This document shows, piece by piece, positions 16,682 to 25,514 of a stretch of 39,664 nt of DNA. The notes beneath the pieces were generated by a model that was not told the origin of the DNA, searched no databases, and saw only the letters and a program-made list of their open reading frames with translations. Position 1 is the first letter of the stretch; every line of letters starts with the position of its first letter. Origin of the DNA: Solobacterium sp. UBA3691 (GTDB lineage Bacteria > Bacillota_I > Bacilli_A > Erysipelotrichales > Erysipelotrichaceae); NCBI GenBank assembly GCA_002372175.1, contig DFIS01000080.1:1-39664 (forward strand), written 5' to 3'. The position numbers and the translations under genes were made by a program.

Positions 16682-17647
16682 TTATTTGTTTACAACGTTT
16701 ACCGGTTCACCCTGCAGGTAACCTTTGATGTTATCTACCGTCATGTCCATGATACGCTGTCTGGCTTCCTTTGCGCCCCAGGACATATGCGGTGTAATGA
16801 TGCAGTTCTTTGCGGTAAGCAGAGGATTATCACCCTTGATCGGCTCGGTGCTGGCGACGTCTACACCGGCTGCGGCGACCTTCCCTCTGTCCAGCGCATC
16901 CGCAAGATCCTGTTCAACGATCAGCGGTCCCCTGGAGTTATTCAGGATGATCACACCGTCCTTCATCTTTGCGATACTGTCCTTGTTGATGATCCCCTGT
17001 GTCTCCGGGAATAACGGACAGTGCAGGGCGATCACATCACTCTTTGTGAACAGTTCATCCAGTGTCACATAGTCTGCGATCTGTCTGCCTGCCTCATTCT
17101 CAAAGCTGTCATATGCCAGTACATGCATACCCAGTGCTTTGGCGATCTCACCGGTCCTTCTGCCGATGCGTCCGAAGCCGATGATGCCAAGTGTCTTGCC
17201 GGCCAGTTCGATCAGCGGATAATCCCAGTAACAGAAGTCGGGGCAGTTCTCCCACTTACCTTCCTTGACAGTTCTGTCATGGTGACCGATATGATGACAG
17301 ATCTCCAGCAGTAAGGCAATCGCAAACTGGGCTACGGAATCTGTACCGTATGTCGGTATATTGCATACCGGGATGCCCTTCTCTTTCGCATATGCGGTAT
17401 CGACAATGTTGTATCCGGTTGCCAGCACACTGATCATCCTGATCTGCGGACATGCGTCCAGTACATTCTTCGTGATCGGTGTCTTGTTGGTCAGTACGAC
17501 TTCTGCATCCCCGATGCGGCTGATGATCTCCTCTTCATCATGCAGAGGAGTTCTCTCATAGACTGTCAGTTCACCAAGTGCTTCTACACCTTCCCAGGAG
17601 AGATCTCCGGGATTCTCTGTATATCCGTCCAGTACTACGATCTTCAT
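16682..17647 (-). CDS. D-2-hydroxyacid dehydrogenase (NAD-dependent)
   Basis: A 321-residue cytoplasmic oxidoreductase of the D-isomer-specific 2-hydroxyacid dehydrogenase family. The dinucleotide-binding motif is GFGRIG (157-162), the substrate-binding Arg is R239 (NNSRGPL), the Glu/His relay is E268 and H287 (ITPHMSWG). The length is typical of hydroxypyruvate/glycerate or lactate-type enzymes. It starts 3 bases after citF, with GGAG 7 bases before ATG, so it belongs to the lyase operon. In this setting it could reduce the 2-oxoacid released by the lyase (oxaloacetate, or pyruvate if the lyase cuts citramalate). The exact substrate is not determined by sequence. Confidence 0.9.
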   Translation of the reverse strand: MKIVVLDGYTENPGDLSWEGVEALGELTVYERTPLHDEEEIISRIGDAEVVLTNKTPITKNVLDACPQIRMISVLATGYNIVDTAYAKEKGIPVCNIPTYGTDSVAQFAIALLLEICHHIGHHDRTVKEGKWENCPDFCYWDYPLIELAGKTLGIIGFGRIGRRTGEIAKALGMHVLAYDSFENEAGRQIADYVTLDELFTKSDVIALHCPLFPETQGIINKDSIAKMKDGVIILNNSRGPLIVEQDLADALDRGKVAAAGVDVASTEPIKGDNPLLTAKNCIITPHMSWGAKEARQRIMDMTVDNIKGYLQGEPVNVVNK

Positions 17648-17650
17648 CTC

Positions 17651-19057
17651 TCACTCCACTGCGTAGATCACATCCAGAGGCTGATCCAGTCTGTCCAGTA
17701 CCTCGGCAACGATCTTATTCTTGTTTACCTTGATCTCGGCAGGAATACCGTTCATCTTATCAGCGATCTCCTTCAGTTCCTGCATCGTCTTCATCGGCAG
17801 CCTGGCCTTGGCAAACTGCTCAACGAGATCTTCTCTCTTCGGATTGACCGCAATACCATACTGTGTAACCAGGATATCCACATCCTTGCCGGGTGTAGAT
17901 ACCGTCAGTACTTTGTCTACGACGACCGGCATTCTGGCTCTGCTTACCGGAGCTACGATCATCGTCAGTTTCGCTTCTTCCGCCACATCGGTATGTCCGC
18001 CGGAGCCGCCGATGATATAACCACGGGAATCCGTATGTACATTGACGTTGAAATCCGTATCGATCTGGGTTGCGCCTAAGACAACAACATCCAGGTTTCT
18101 TGCGGCATTACTTTTAGCCGTAGGACTGGCATACTGTGTGGAAGAGATCTCGAAGTGACCGGGATCATCTCTTAACGATTCAACAGCCTTCAGGTCAAAG
18201 CACTGTACATCCTGGATCGCCTCAAAGAGTCCTTCTCTGTACATATCCACGATATAGCCGGTAATACCGCCGAGGGCATAGCTTCCCTTGATACCGCGTT
18301 CTTTCATGATGTCACGGACATATGCTGCACAGGCAAGCGAAGCCCCGCCGGCACCGGTCTGGAACGAGAAACCATCCTTCAGAAGACCTGAGGCATCGAT
18401 TGCCTTGGCCGCAAGCTCCGCAATACGCAGAGATACAGGGTCCTTTGTTACCTTTGTTGTGCTGGCAACGATACCCTGGGGATCACCGATCGCATCAACT
18501 TCGACAACATAGTCGACATAGTTTTCAGGTACCGAGAAATCCGTCAGAGGATACGGTACCAGGTTATCGGTAATGACAACAACTTTATCCGCAAAGTATG
18601 CATCCTCAAAGGCATAGCCTAGAGAACCGCAGGCAGACTTGCCGATCTTACCTGTAAAGTTACCCATCGGGTCACTTGTCGGTGCTGCGATAAACGCAAC
18701 ATCGATATGCGACTTGCCGGCAGCCAGTGAACTCGGTCTGCCTCCGTGTGTACGGAAGATCAGCGGCTTCTTCATATATCCTTCGGATACTGTCTTACCG
18801 ACTTCAATACTCATGTAGTTTGTCTCTACGCACGTTACGACACCGCTCTTGATATGTTCAGCCAACGGCGCATGTCCGGGATGGATCGAGCTGGCATTGA
18901 TCGTCAGATCCTTAAGACCGAGCTTGGCGATCTCATCCATGACCAGATTCAGCACAAAGTCACCGGAGCGCAGATGATGATGGAACGAGATGGTCATGCC
19001 ATCCCTGACACCCGCAAGCTTTACAGCTTCGGCAATACTTCCGACAAGTTTACTCAT
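17651..19057 (-). CDS. citF: Citrate lyase alpha subunit (acyl-ACP:citrate transferase type)
   Basis: A 468-residue protein of the CitF/CoA-transferase fold, which exchanges the acetyl group on the lyase acyl carrier protein for citrate. Recognisable segments include GMTISFHHHLRSGDFVLN near the start, INASSIHPGHAPLAEHIKSG, GAGGASLACAAYV and the C-terminal QYGIAVNP. It is somewhat shorter than the roughly 510 residues of enterobacterial CitF. Its ATG overlaps the citE stop codon (ATGA), indicating coupling. Close homologs act as citramalate lyase alpha subunits, so that substrate remains possible. The dedicated maturation genes citC, citG and citX are not in the window. Confidence 0.9.
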   Translation of the reverse strand: MSKLVGSIAEAVKLAGVRDGMTISFHHHLRSGDFVLNLVMDEIAKLGLKDLTINASSIHPGHAPLAEHIKSGVVTCVETNYMSIEVGKTVSEGYMKKPLIFRTHGGRPSSLAAGKSHIDVAFIAAPTSDPMGNFTGKIGKSACGSLGYAFEDAYFADKVVVITDNLVPYPLTDFSVPENYVDYVVEVDAIGDPQGIVASTTKVTKDPVSLRIAELAAKAIDASGLLKDGFSFQTGAGGASLACAAYVRDIMKERGIKGSYALGGITGYIVDMYREGLFEAIQDVQCFDLKAVESLRDDPGHFEISSTQYASPTAKSNAARNLDVVVLGATQIDTDFNVNVHTDSRGYIIGGSGGHTDVAEEAKLTMIVAPVSRARMPVVVDKVLTVSTPGKDVDILVTQYGIAVNPKREDLVEQFAKARLPMKTMQELKEIADKMNGIPAEIKVNKNKIVAEVLDRLDQPLDVIYAVE

Positions 19058-19932
19058 ATTTCTTCTACCTCCATACCCATGGCTTTGGCGTTTTCCAGGA
19101 CCAGTCTTGCACGCATGACGATCGGTGCATCGACCATCTTACCGTTCAGGGATATCGCACCCTTGCCCTGTCTCTTGGCTTCTTCGATCGCTCTGAAGAC
19201 AGCCTTGGCATGATCAACCTCAGCAATCGTCGGGCTGAAGATACGGTTGACAGTCTCTACGTGTCTCGGGGAGATAACCGCCTTTCCGGTATAGCCGAGG
19301 CTCTTCGCAAAGGCCGCATCTTTTGCCAGGCCTTCCAGATCTTCGACATCGGTAAACGGTGTATCGTAGGCTTCAATACCGGCAGCTCTTGCGGCTGTGA
19401 CGAGTCTTCCTCTGGCGTAGAGGATCTCGTTGCCTTCCTTGGTACGCTTGCATCTGAGATCTGCGGTGAGGTCTTCCGCACCGAGATACAGAGCTTCCAT
19501 ACGCGGTGTGCTCGTGGCGATCGCAAAGGCATTCTCAATACCAATCGCTGTCTCCAGCAGCGGGATCAGCTTGATCGTACCTACCGGAATACCACATTTC
19601 TCTTCGATCTCATCCATCTTCGCAGACAGTGTCCTGCAGTACTCGGCACCGCTGACCTTGGTAGGCATGATCATATCCGGCTTCAGCGGGATCACCGCTT
19701 CCAGATCATCCACCCAGTACGGTGTATCCAGCGCATTGATACGGACAATGATCTCGCATCCGCCGAAGTCTACAGACTCCAGGGCATTCTTTACGAGTTC
19801 TCTTGCGGCATCCTTCTGATCCGGTGCTACAGCATCCTCGAGGTCGAGAATGACACTGTCAGAGCCCAGAATACCGCCGTTAATGATCATATTCGGGTTA
19901 TTACCCGGCAGAAACATCATCGTACGTCTCAT
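19054..19932 (-). CDS. citE: Citrate lyase beta subunit (citryl-ACP lyase)
   Basis: A 292-residue TIM-barrel lyase of the CitE/HpcH family, which cleaves citryl-ACP to acetyl-ACP and oxaloacetate. Family signs are the start MRRTMMFLPGNNPNMI, SVILDLEDAV with acidic metal-binding residues, the IIVRINAL strand and LIPLLETAIGIENAF with the metal-site Glu. A TTG nine codons upstream is also open, but the ATG at 19932 has AAGGAGG at good spacing and matches the family start. It lies one base after the citD stop and overlaps citF by four bases. Citramalyl-ACP is the alternative substrate. Confidence 0.92.
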   Translation of the reverse strand: MRRTMMFLPGNNPNMIINGGILGSDSVILDLEDAVAPDQKDAARELVKNALESVDFGGCEIIVRINALDTPYWVDDLEAVIPLKPDMIMPTKVSGAEYCRTLSAKMDEIEEKCGIPVGTIKLIPLLETAIGIENAFAIATSTPRMEALYLGAEDLTADLRCKRTKEGNEILYARGRLVTAARAAGIEAYDTPFTDVEDLEGLAKDAAFAKSLGYTGKAVISPRHVETVNRIFSPTIAEVDHAKAVFRAIEEAKRQGKGAISLNGKMVDAPIVMRARLVLENAKAMGMEVEEI

Positions 19933-19933
19933 G

Positions 19934-20203
19934 TCAGTCCTCCTTCGAAGAACGGACAAGCGCCGTCTTCAGTCTTGCCTTGATCGTACAGTCCAGAGCA
20001 CCGTGGTCAACAGCACTGACCTGTACCGAGTCCACGCCCTCTGCCCGCAGAACATCTTCGATCACGCGAATAATTGCGTCGTGGTAGTACATGTCCACCG
20101 TGGAGTCAAGATCGATCGCTACCTCACCGTTGCCGGGTGCCACCGTGATCATGACATCACTGGATTCCAGTGTACCGCACACTGCAGGATGTTTAATTAT
20201 CAT
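19934..20203 (-). CDS. citD: Citrate lyase acyl carrier protein (gamma subunit)
   Basis: An 89-residue carrier protein. The N-terminus MIIKHPAVCGTLESSDVMI matches CitD, in which the Ser near position 14 carries the phosphoribosyl-dephospho-CoA prosthetic group; the C-terminal DHGALDCTIKARLKTAL is also characteristic. A longer frame extends to 20266, but only the ATG at 20203 has GGAGG (8 bases away) and fits the family length. First gene of the citDEF-dehydrogenase operon. Attachment of the prosthetic group would need citX/citG products encoded elsewhere. Confidence 0.93.
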   Translation of the reverse strand: MIIKHPAVCGTLESSDVMITVAPGNGEVAIDLDSTVDMYYHDAIIRVIEDVLRAEGVDSVQVSAVDHGALDCTIKARLKTALVRSSKED

Positions 20204-20220
20204 ACGTATGTCCTCCGTTC

Positions 20221-20243
20221 TGTATACTGTTAAATGTATACAT
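20221..20243. promoter_or_regulatory. Palindromic operator between citD and its GntR regulator
   Basis: TGTATAC (20221-20227) is repeated inverted as GTATACA (20236-20242) with an 8-base gap; the right arm lies within a perfect palindrome ATGTATACAT (20234-20243). The site is just upstream of the citD ribosome binding site and just upstream of the regulator's -35 box, as expected for a GntR/FCD regulator that controls both directions. Confidence 0.55.
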
Positions 20244-20271
20244 TTGACATTCTCAAAATACCACATACAAT
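20244..20271 (+). promoter_or_regulatory. Promoter of the GntR regulator gene
   Basis: TTGACA (20244-20249) and TACAAT (20266-20271), 16 bases apart, form a near-consensus vegetative promoter on the plus strand. The adjoining operator at 20221-20243 suggests autoregulation. Confidence 0.6.
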
Positions 20272-20340
20272 ATATCTAGGCAACAAAATATTGTCATGAC
20301 ATCACGGAATACTCCGATGAACCACAGGAAAGAGGCAAGT

Positions 20341-20985
20341 ATGCGAGCATTAACAAACAATCTGACCAAAGACAGAGTCGTTGCCGAACTGCGCAAGGAG
20401 ATCCTGTACGGCAGCTATGAACCCGGTGATACCCTGTATCAGGAGAAGATCGCCGAAGAACTCGGTGTATCCAGACTCCCTGTACGGGAAGCTTTTCAGA
20501 TCCTGCACAATGAAGGACTGATCACCGTCAAGCCCAACAAGGTAGCCTATGTCAACGAGATCTCTCTGGACTTCCTGCGTGATCATTTCGCCGTCAGAGC
20601 CCTGATGGAGAAGGAAGCCGCTAGACTCGCCTGTGTCAACGGTATCGACACTGCCCCGCTGTACGAAGAATACAGGAAGGCCGAAACAGCGATCGCACGC
20701 GGAGACCTCTCTGCCTTCGACGACAGTAATCATGCGATCCATGCCATGATCTGGGAAGCGGCCGGCAATGTCGTCCTGGAGAGAATGATCTCTTCGATCT
20801 GGAATACGATGATCAGCAGTGAGGAGACTGCTCTGGAATATGCCAAAGCATCCAACCGTGATCATTTACAGATCATTGAAGCTCTTGAGAAAAGAGACAC
20901 GGAAGCTGCCATGACCCTCAGTGAGAACCATGTCAGACGAAGCTATGAAAGGATCCGCAAACGGATCTGTAAAACCGTGAAGTAG
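20341..20985 (+). CDS. GntR-family (FadR/FCD) regulator of the lyase operon
   Basis: A 214-residue transcription factor. The winged helix-turn-helix occupies about residues 10-70 (LRKEILYGSYEPGDTLYQ, then EELGVSRLPVREAFQIL) and the all-helical FCD ligand-binding domain about 78-205, with a His/Asp metal-site pattern (FDDSNHAIHAMIWEAAGN, NRDHLQII). An ATG at 20296 is in frame but lacks a ribosome binding site; AGAGG precedes the ATG at 20341. It is divergent from citDEF and separated from it by the TGTATAC operator, so it probably senses the substrate or product of the lyase. Activator versus repressor cannot be decided. Confidence 0.88.
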   Translation: MRALTNNLTKDRVVAELRKEILYGSYEPGDTLYQEKIAEELGVSRLPVREAFQILHNEGLITVKPNKVAYVNEISLDFLRDHFAVRALMEKEAARLACVNGIDTAPLYEEYRKAETAIARGDLSAFDDSNHAIHAMIWEAAGNVVLERMISSIWNTMISSEETALEYAKASNRDHLQIIEALEKRDTEAAMTLSENHVRRSYERIRKRICKTVK

Positions 20986-20988
20986 ACA

Positions 20989-21012
20989 AAAGCCGGTCGA
21001 TTGACCGGCTTT
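20989..21012. terminator. Bidirectional terminator between convergent genes
   Basis: AAAGCCGGTC (20989-20998) and GACCGGCTTT (21003-21012) form a perfect 10-base stem with a GATT loop. It serves the regulator gene on the plus strand and the substrate-binding lipoprotein gene on the minus strand. Confidence 0.85.
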
Positions 21013-21030
21013 ACTGTCCTCAGATATATA

Positions 21031-22095
21031 CTAATTATTCCTGGCATACAGTGCCTGCATTCTCTCATAGAATGCCGGATTCTCATCACCGTACTGTTTC
21101 TGGCACTCATCCAGAGCAGCCTTGTACAGACTCGTATTGATATGATTGTCGATATTGATACGGATACCCTGTGCATCCAGGAGACCCAGACGCTTCATGT
21201 AAGCCCAGGCTCTCTTTACCGAACTCCTCATCGGATCGGTATTGACCTCAAACCTCGGATTATCCATGAATGCCCTGACATGTTCCTCATCTTCACCAAG
21301 CTGCTCAGCCATCAGCTTTACAGCCTCCTCATGATGTGTCTCATAGTAAGCCATAGCCCGGATCCACGCCTTCATCAGGCCCTTCACCGCCTCCGGGTTT
21401 TCTTCTACCCACGAAGTCAGTGCCTCCGAACGGCAGCACGAATAGTCAGGCAGGACATCACTCGCATACGTCAGGATCTTGAGATTGGGATTCGTATTGA
21501 TCTCATAATTTAATCCCGTACCGACAAGTCCGAAATCCGCTTCACCCGACTCCACCGCCGCAATACGCTCTTCCTGATTCTCTGTCTCGAGCCAGGTGAC
21601 CTCCTTCAGCGGATCATAGCGCATCTCCAGCAGAGGACCGGTGATCGCGTAGAGGTTCGGCTCCCAGGCAACCGTCTTACCGATGATATCTTCAATGCCG
21701 TGCCATTCCGCATCAGCCCGCCCGAATACAGGCATACAGCCGGTAAGCAGATAGCCGCCGAAGATCGTCAGATCCATGCCCTCAGAGATATGCTGAAGAG
21801 GCAGATTCGTACCGGAATTGGTCGCAATATCGATCGTACCGTTCCTGATACCTTCAAATACTTCGATATCATTCTGTACTTTGACATATTCAATGATGAT
21901 GCCCTCATCCTTCAGGTACCCCTGTGCCTCTGCGATCGCTGTCAGCACATGCCCGTTGGGATGATCCGCAAGCCGTACCGTGATTATCTCCCGCGGTGTT
22001 TCTTCGGGGATATCCTCCTGCGGTTTTTCCGTACAGCCGGAGACTGTCAGCACACTGCTCAGGAGCACTGCCGCAATCATACTGCGTTTATTCAT
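21031..22095 (-). CDS. Orphan ABC-type substrate-binding lipoprotein (NitT/TauT, SsuA/THI5-like)
   Basis: A 354-residue exported lipoprotein: basic start, hydrophobic segment and lipobox LTVSGC with Cys about residue 21. The mature part is a periplasmic-binding-protein type 2 fold of the NMT1/SsuA kind (RLADHPNGHVLTAIAEAQGY, then IRNGTIDIATNSG). Such proteins feed nitrate, sulfonate, taurine or thiamine-precursor importers. No permease or ATPase gene adjoins it; instead the start overlaps the end of the mscS gene by 8 bases (ATGAATAA). It may serve a transporter elsewhere or act as a sensor for the channel. The ligand is unknown. Confidence 0.88.
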   Translation of the reverse strand: MNKRSMIAAVLLSSVLTVSGCTEKPQEDIPEETPREIITVRLADHPNGHVLTAIAEAQGYLKDEGIIIEYVKVQNDIEVFEGIRNGTIDIATNSGTNLPLQHISEGMDLTIFGGYLLTGCMPVFGRADAEWHGIEDIIGKTVAWEPNLYAITGPLLEMRYDPLKEVTWLETENQEERIAAVESGEADFGLVGTGLNYEINTNPNLKILTYASDVLPDYSCCRSEALTSWVEENPEAVKGLMKAWIRAMAYYETHHEEAVKLMAEQLGEDEEHVRAFMDNPRFEVNTDPMRSSVKRAWAYMKRLGLLDAQGIRINIDNHINTSLYKAALDECQKQYGDENPAFYERMQALYARNN

Positions 22096-25000
22096 GTTTC
22101 ACAGCCTCCTCATTTGCCCTGGCTTCCTCTTCGGCCTTGAAATCCTCGATCGTCTTACGTCCGCTCATATCCAGCTGGGATATCGTTACATTCGGGAACG
22201 GTACATTGATACCGTTTCTGTAGAAGATCTTCAGCACCTCCGCATTCAGGTATCTGTTCATGCCCTTGACATCCTTCTCAAAGCACTTGCAGATGACCAG
22301 GACATCGATACCGCTGGCCCCGAGATTGGAAACACCCAGATATGTAGGACCATCCAGGATCAGATCATTCTTCTCTCTCAATGCCGGCAGTTCACGCTTC
22401 ATGACAGCTTCCACATAGTCGATATCCTGTCCGTATTCGATACTGATCGTTGCCGAAGCGATCGAAGCTTCCTTCGTCATGTTCAGTACACCGGAGATAT
22501 GACTGTTGTTGTAGATCTTGATATTTCCGCCGGGCGCCTGGATCTTGGTCGTACGCAGACCGATATCCATGACCGTACCTCTGGTACCGTCGATCGTCAC
22601 GATATCACCGACCCGGAATTCTCCCTCAAAGACGATGAAGATACCGGCAATGATATCCGTGATCAGACTCTGGGCGCCAAGACCGATGACAAGTGACAGA
22701 ATACCGGCACTGGCCAGAACGTTGCTCGAATCCATACCCACAAGATACAGACAGTAGAAGAAGGCACCGATGGCACCGCCGTACTTCAGCACCGACAGTA
22801 ACAGATGACCCAGGGTCTCACCTCTCGTGCCAAACAGCGACACAACAAGCTGTATCGGGAATCTGCACAGGGATACACCGACGATCGCCACGGTCATGAT
22901 CAGCACACAGGAAGTCAGCGCAAAGATATTCCATCCTCTGTCCCAGGAACTGTAGACGATATACTTGATGATCGACTTTCTGTGGATCAGACTATCCGCC
23001 CCAAGTACGGAGATCAGCACATAGATCATCAGCAGGATACAGATGATCTTGATCATTAACATCAGTTTCTGTTCGGGACTGCGCTCACTCCATGATAAAC
23101 GGCGATTGCTCCAGCGTGCTGCCGCCGTCACCGTCGAAGCCGTCCGTCCGGAAGGAAGAATAATACTGTAGACAGCCGCATTGTTTCCGCTCTCCATCTC
23201 CTTATTGAGGGACTCGTAGAGCTTCTCTTCTTCTCTGTCTGTCAGCGTGATCGTTAACGACAGGATCAGGATCAGCACAAAGCAGATCACCGACGTGATC
23301 AGGGCGATCGGCAGACGTGCCGCAAACATACTGCTGCGCGGTATTGCCGTACAGATATAGTATCCGTCAAGGTAACGGAAATACTGGAAGTATGTCTCCG
23401 TACCGATCCGGTTAAAGCCAAAGTAATTCTCACTCAGGAAGGCCTTGTCAGGAATGCCGAGATCTGCGGCCTTCTTGCCGACATTCACTTCCAGCGGTGA
23501 ATACAGACATATATGATCATCGGTCGTATCAAACATGGCAATGGAACCGCCGTCCAGCATATTCGAAGACAGAATACTGGACACATCCGTAGCCTCCAGC
23601 AGTGAATCTGTCAGTGAATCATCCAATTCGATCTGGATCATCGACCGGTGTGCCGTAATACTGCCTTCTTCCGTCTCTGTCAGCCCGGATCCGTTGATCA
23701 TATCCTCATATTCAAACCGGGAAACATACAGTGTCTCCCCGTTTTCATCCTTTGCGGTATAGTAGTGGAATACCGTACCGATATACCGGGATGTCTTACC
23801 GAGATCATTGACCATCCTCTCCTGGATATAGCTGTCTTTCCTGCCGTCGATCACATCCAGGAACGGATAGGACTGATCTCCTTCATTATGACTGATCCGG
23901 AAGAACCAGTTCGGTGTACTTGTCGCAATGGTCCTGCCGTTTTCATCATAGATATAGATCTCATTGATGCCGTTAACCTCACACAGCTTCTTCAAAGCCT
24001 GTGAATTGGCCACAGACTTCAGTCTGTTGCCCTCATCATCTGTCAGATATACTTTATTGTTGTCTTCATCATAGATACTGTGATATCTGTCTGACTCTTC
24101 ATTCAGGATCGCAGGGTCTTCCTCCGCGCCAAGTGAGACAAGGGCTGCCGTCGTCAGGAAACGCCTGTCGTGGTACTGGTTGATCAGCTGCCGGCTCTCC
24201 TGGCTCTCCTCATATCTGCCGATCACTTCCTGCAGGGCAACTTCCGACTTCTCGATGCCTTCCGTCACCTCCAGCAGTGTCTGTGTATAGAACGACAGGC
24301 CGAACATGGCCATGATGCCCGTAAGCAGCAGCGGGAAGATCTTCTTGAATATGGACTTATCCAGGTAGATCGGATCTTTCGAATTACCGCGCAGGACGAT
24401 CCTGTCGGTCTGTACCTCCCGGCGGACAAAGTCATTGCGCACAATGACCGCATATGCCAGACACAGGATCATGATGACATTAAAGGCCAGGACTGACCAG
24501 AAAGCAACATAATTGACATCCTCACGGATCATGTCATATTCTGCTGCCGCCAAGATCACCGTATGATCCGGAAGCTCCTCGGTAACCACATAATACTCAT
24601 GACCGCCGATTCTCTGCGTACCTCTGTATCCTGCTGTCAGCGCCTCTTCCGTAAGTCCGCTGTTGGCTGTCTTCTGTCCTGTTAACAGCTGATCTCCGCT
24701 GTTGTAATACCTGAAGATCCTGTCGGAGGGATCCACAGCGAAAAGGAAACCGTCGTTGATCACGGCTGCACGCTTCAGCACCGACTCAACATTCGTCAGC
24801 TCTTCCGTCTGATGATCCAGAATATCTGCTTCGGCACCGATCGCCAGGACATACTCCTGATCCTCATACCGGTATGGCTTTGCGTAGAAATAAAAGATAC
24901 CGAACCGGTTTTTCACCCGCACATATGCCGGCGCATCAGTACCGCCTGCGGCACATGCCAGCAGTTCGTTGACATTCTCCTGGGTCATATATGCAGGAAC

Positions 25001-25465
25001 AGCCGGATTCAGCCCGATCAGCGCTTCGTCCGGAGATAACAGCACCGTCCCGTCCTGATCCATCAAAAACAGCAGCTTCGTCTGTGAACGTTCGGCAATA
25101 TTCGCAAAGATCTCCGCCTGTATCATACTGTCCGCATCCTGCATTGACGCAAACAGCCCGTTCGACAGGATCATCTCCACATCATCCAGCATCTGCCGGT
25201 TGCCCGCATGAAAGACTTCAGTCAGCTCTTCCGCACTCTCCCGGTTCCTCTCGATCACTGCCGACACCTGCTCGATCGCCTGCAAACTGTTCTGTTCCTG
25301 TTTCCGCAGAGATGCTGTTACCTGCATTTTCCGCAGCAGAATACTGATCAGTGCCGATCCCACCAGCAGCAGGATAACATTAAAAGCCATCTTCGCGAAA
25401 AAGTAGACATTCGCGCGTCTCTTTGTCTTATTCTTCTGTTCTGTCACCTTGGTATCTTCACTCAT
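22088..25465 (-). CDS. Giant MscS-family channel with two extracytoplasmic sensor regions
   Basis: An 1125-residue membrane protein. Helices are predicted at about 26-45, 319-343, 373-393, 719-741, 801-823, 846-866 and 886-908. The MscS pore helix follows (about 915-947, AGILSLVIGLGAQSLITDII), then the beta domain with EGEFRVGDIVTIDGTRGTV (about 947-965) and the C-terminal alpha/beta domain. Two large loops (about 46-318 and 394-718) are expected outside the cell and look like Cache-type ligand sensors (for example FLFAVDPSDRIFRYYNSGDQ and IYIYDENGRTIATSTP). Small MscS channels have about 290 residues, so this is a sensor-fused form. No ribosome binding site precedes the ATG; -10-like GATAAT is 7 bases upstream. 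It overlaps the lipoprotein gene. Confidence 0.88.
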   Translation of the reverse strand: MSEDTKVTEQKNKTKRRANVYFFAKMAFNVILLLVGSALISILLRKMQVTASLRKQEQNSLQAIEQVSAVIERNRESAEELTEVFHAGNRQMLDDVEMILSNGLFASMQDADSMIQAEIFANIAERSQTKLLFLMDQDGTVLLSPDEALIGLNPAVPAYMTQENVNELLACAAGGTDAPAYVRVKNRFGIFYFYAKPYRYEDQEYVLAIGAEADILDHQTEELTNVESVLKRAAVINDGFLFAVDPSDRIFRYYNSGDQLLTGQKTANSGLTEEALTAGYRGTQRIGGHEYYVVTEELPDHTVILAAAEYDMIREDVNYVAFWSVLAFNVIMILCLAYAVIVRNDFVRREVQTDRIVLRGNSKDPIYLDKSIFKKIFPLLLTGIMAMFGLSFYTQTLLEVTEGIEKSEVALQEVIGRYEESQESRQLINQYHDRRFLTTAALVSLGAEEDPAILNEESDRYHSIYDEDNNKVYLTDDEGNRLKSVANSQALKKLCEVNGINEIYIYDENGRTIATSTPNWFFRISHNEGDQSYPFLDVIDGRKDSYIQERMVNDLGKTSRYIGTVFHYYTAKDENGETLYVSRFEYEDMINGSGLTETEEGSITAHRSMIQIELDDSLTDSLLEATDVSSILSSNMLDGGSIAMFDTTDDHICLYSPLEVNVGKKAADLGIPDKAFLSENYFGFNRIGTETYFQYFRYLDGYYICTAIPRSSMFAARLPIALITSVICFVLILILSLTITLTDREEEKLYESLNKEMESGNNAAVYSIILPSGRTASTVTAAARWSNRRLSWSERSPEQKLMLMIKIICILLMIYVLISVLGADSLIHRKSIIKYIVYSSWDRGWNIFALTSCVLIMTVAIVGVSLCRFPIQLVVSLFGTRGETLGHLLLSVLKYGGAIGAFFYCLYLVGMDSSNVLASAGILSLVIGLGAQSLITDIIAGIFIVFEGEFRVGDIVTIDGTRGTVMDIGLRTTKIQAPGGNIKIYNNSHISGVLNMTKEASIASATISIEYGQDIDYVEAVMKRELPALREKNDLILDGPTYLGVSNLGASGIDVLVICKCFEKDVKGMNRYLNAEVLKIFYRNGINVPFPNVTISQLDMSGRKTIEDFKAEEEARANEEAVKHE

Positions 25466-25472
25466 ATTCGAT

Positions 25473-25494
25473 ATTATCTGTATTTTAGATTATA
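25473..25494 (-). promoter_or_regulatory. Candidate promoter(s) of the mscS gene
   Basis: Two -10-like boxes occur on the minus strand: TATAAT (25494-25489), with TTGAGC 18 bases upstream, and GATAAT (25478-25473), which ends 7 bases before the ATG. The first gives a leader of about 17 bases without a ribosome binding site, the second an essentially leaderless mRNA. Confidence 0.4.
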
Positions 25495-25514
25495 TACCGC
25501 AAATAAGTCTCTGC

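Noticed and set aside
18288..18573. Plus-strand frames inside citF
   Set aside because: Shadow frames antisense to a well-supported gene, without ribosome binding sites.
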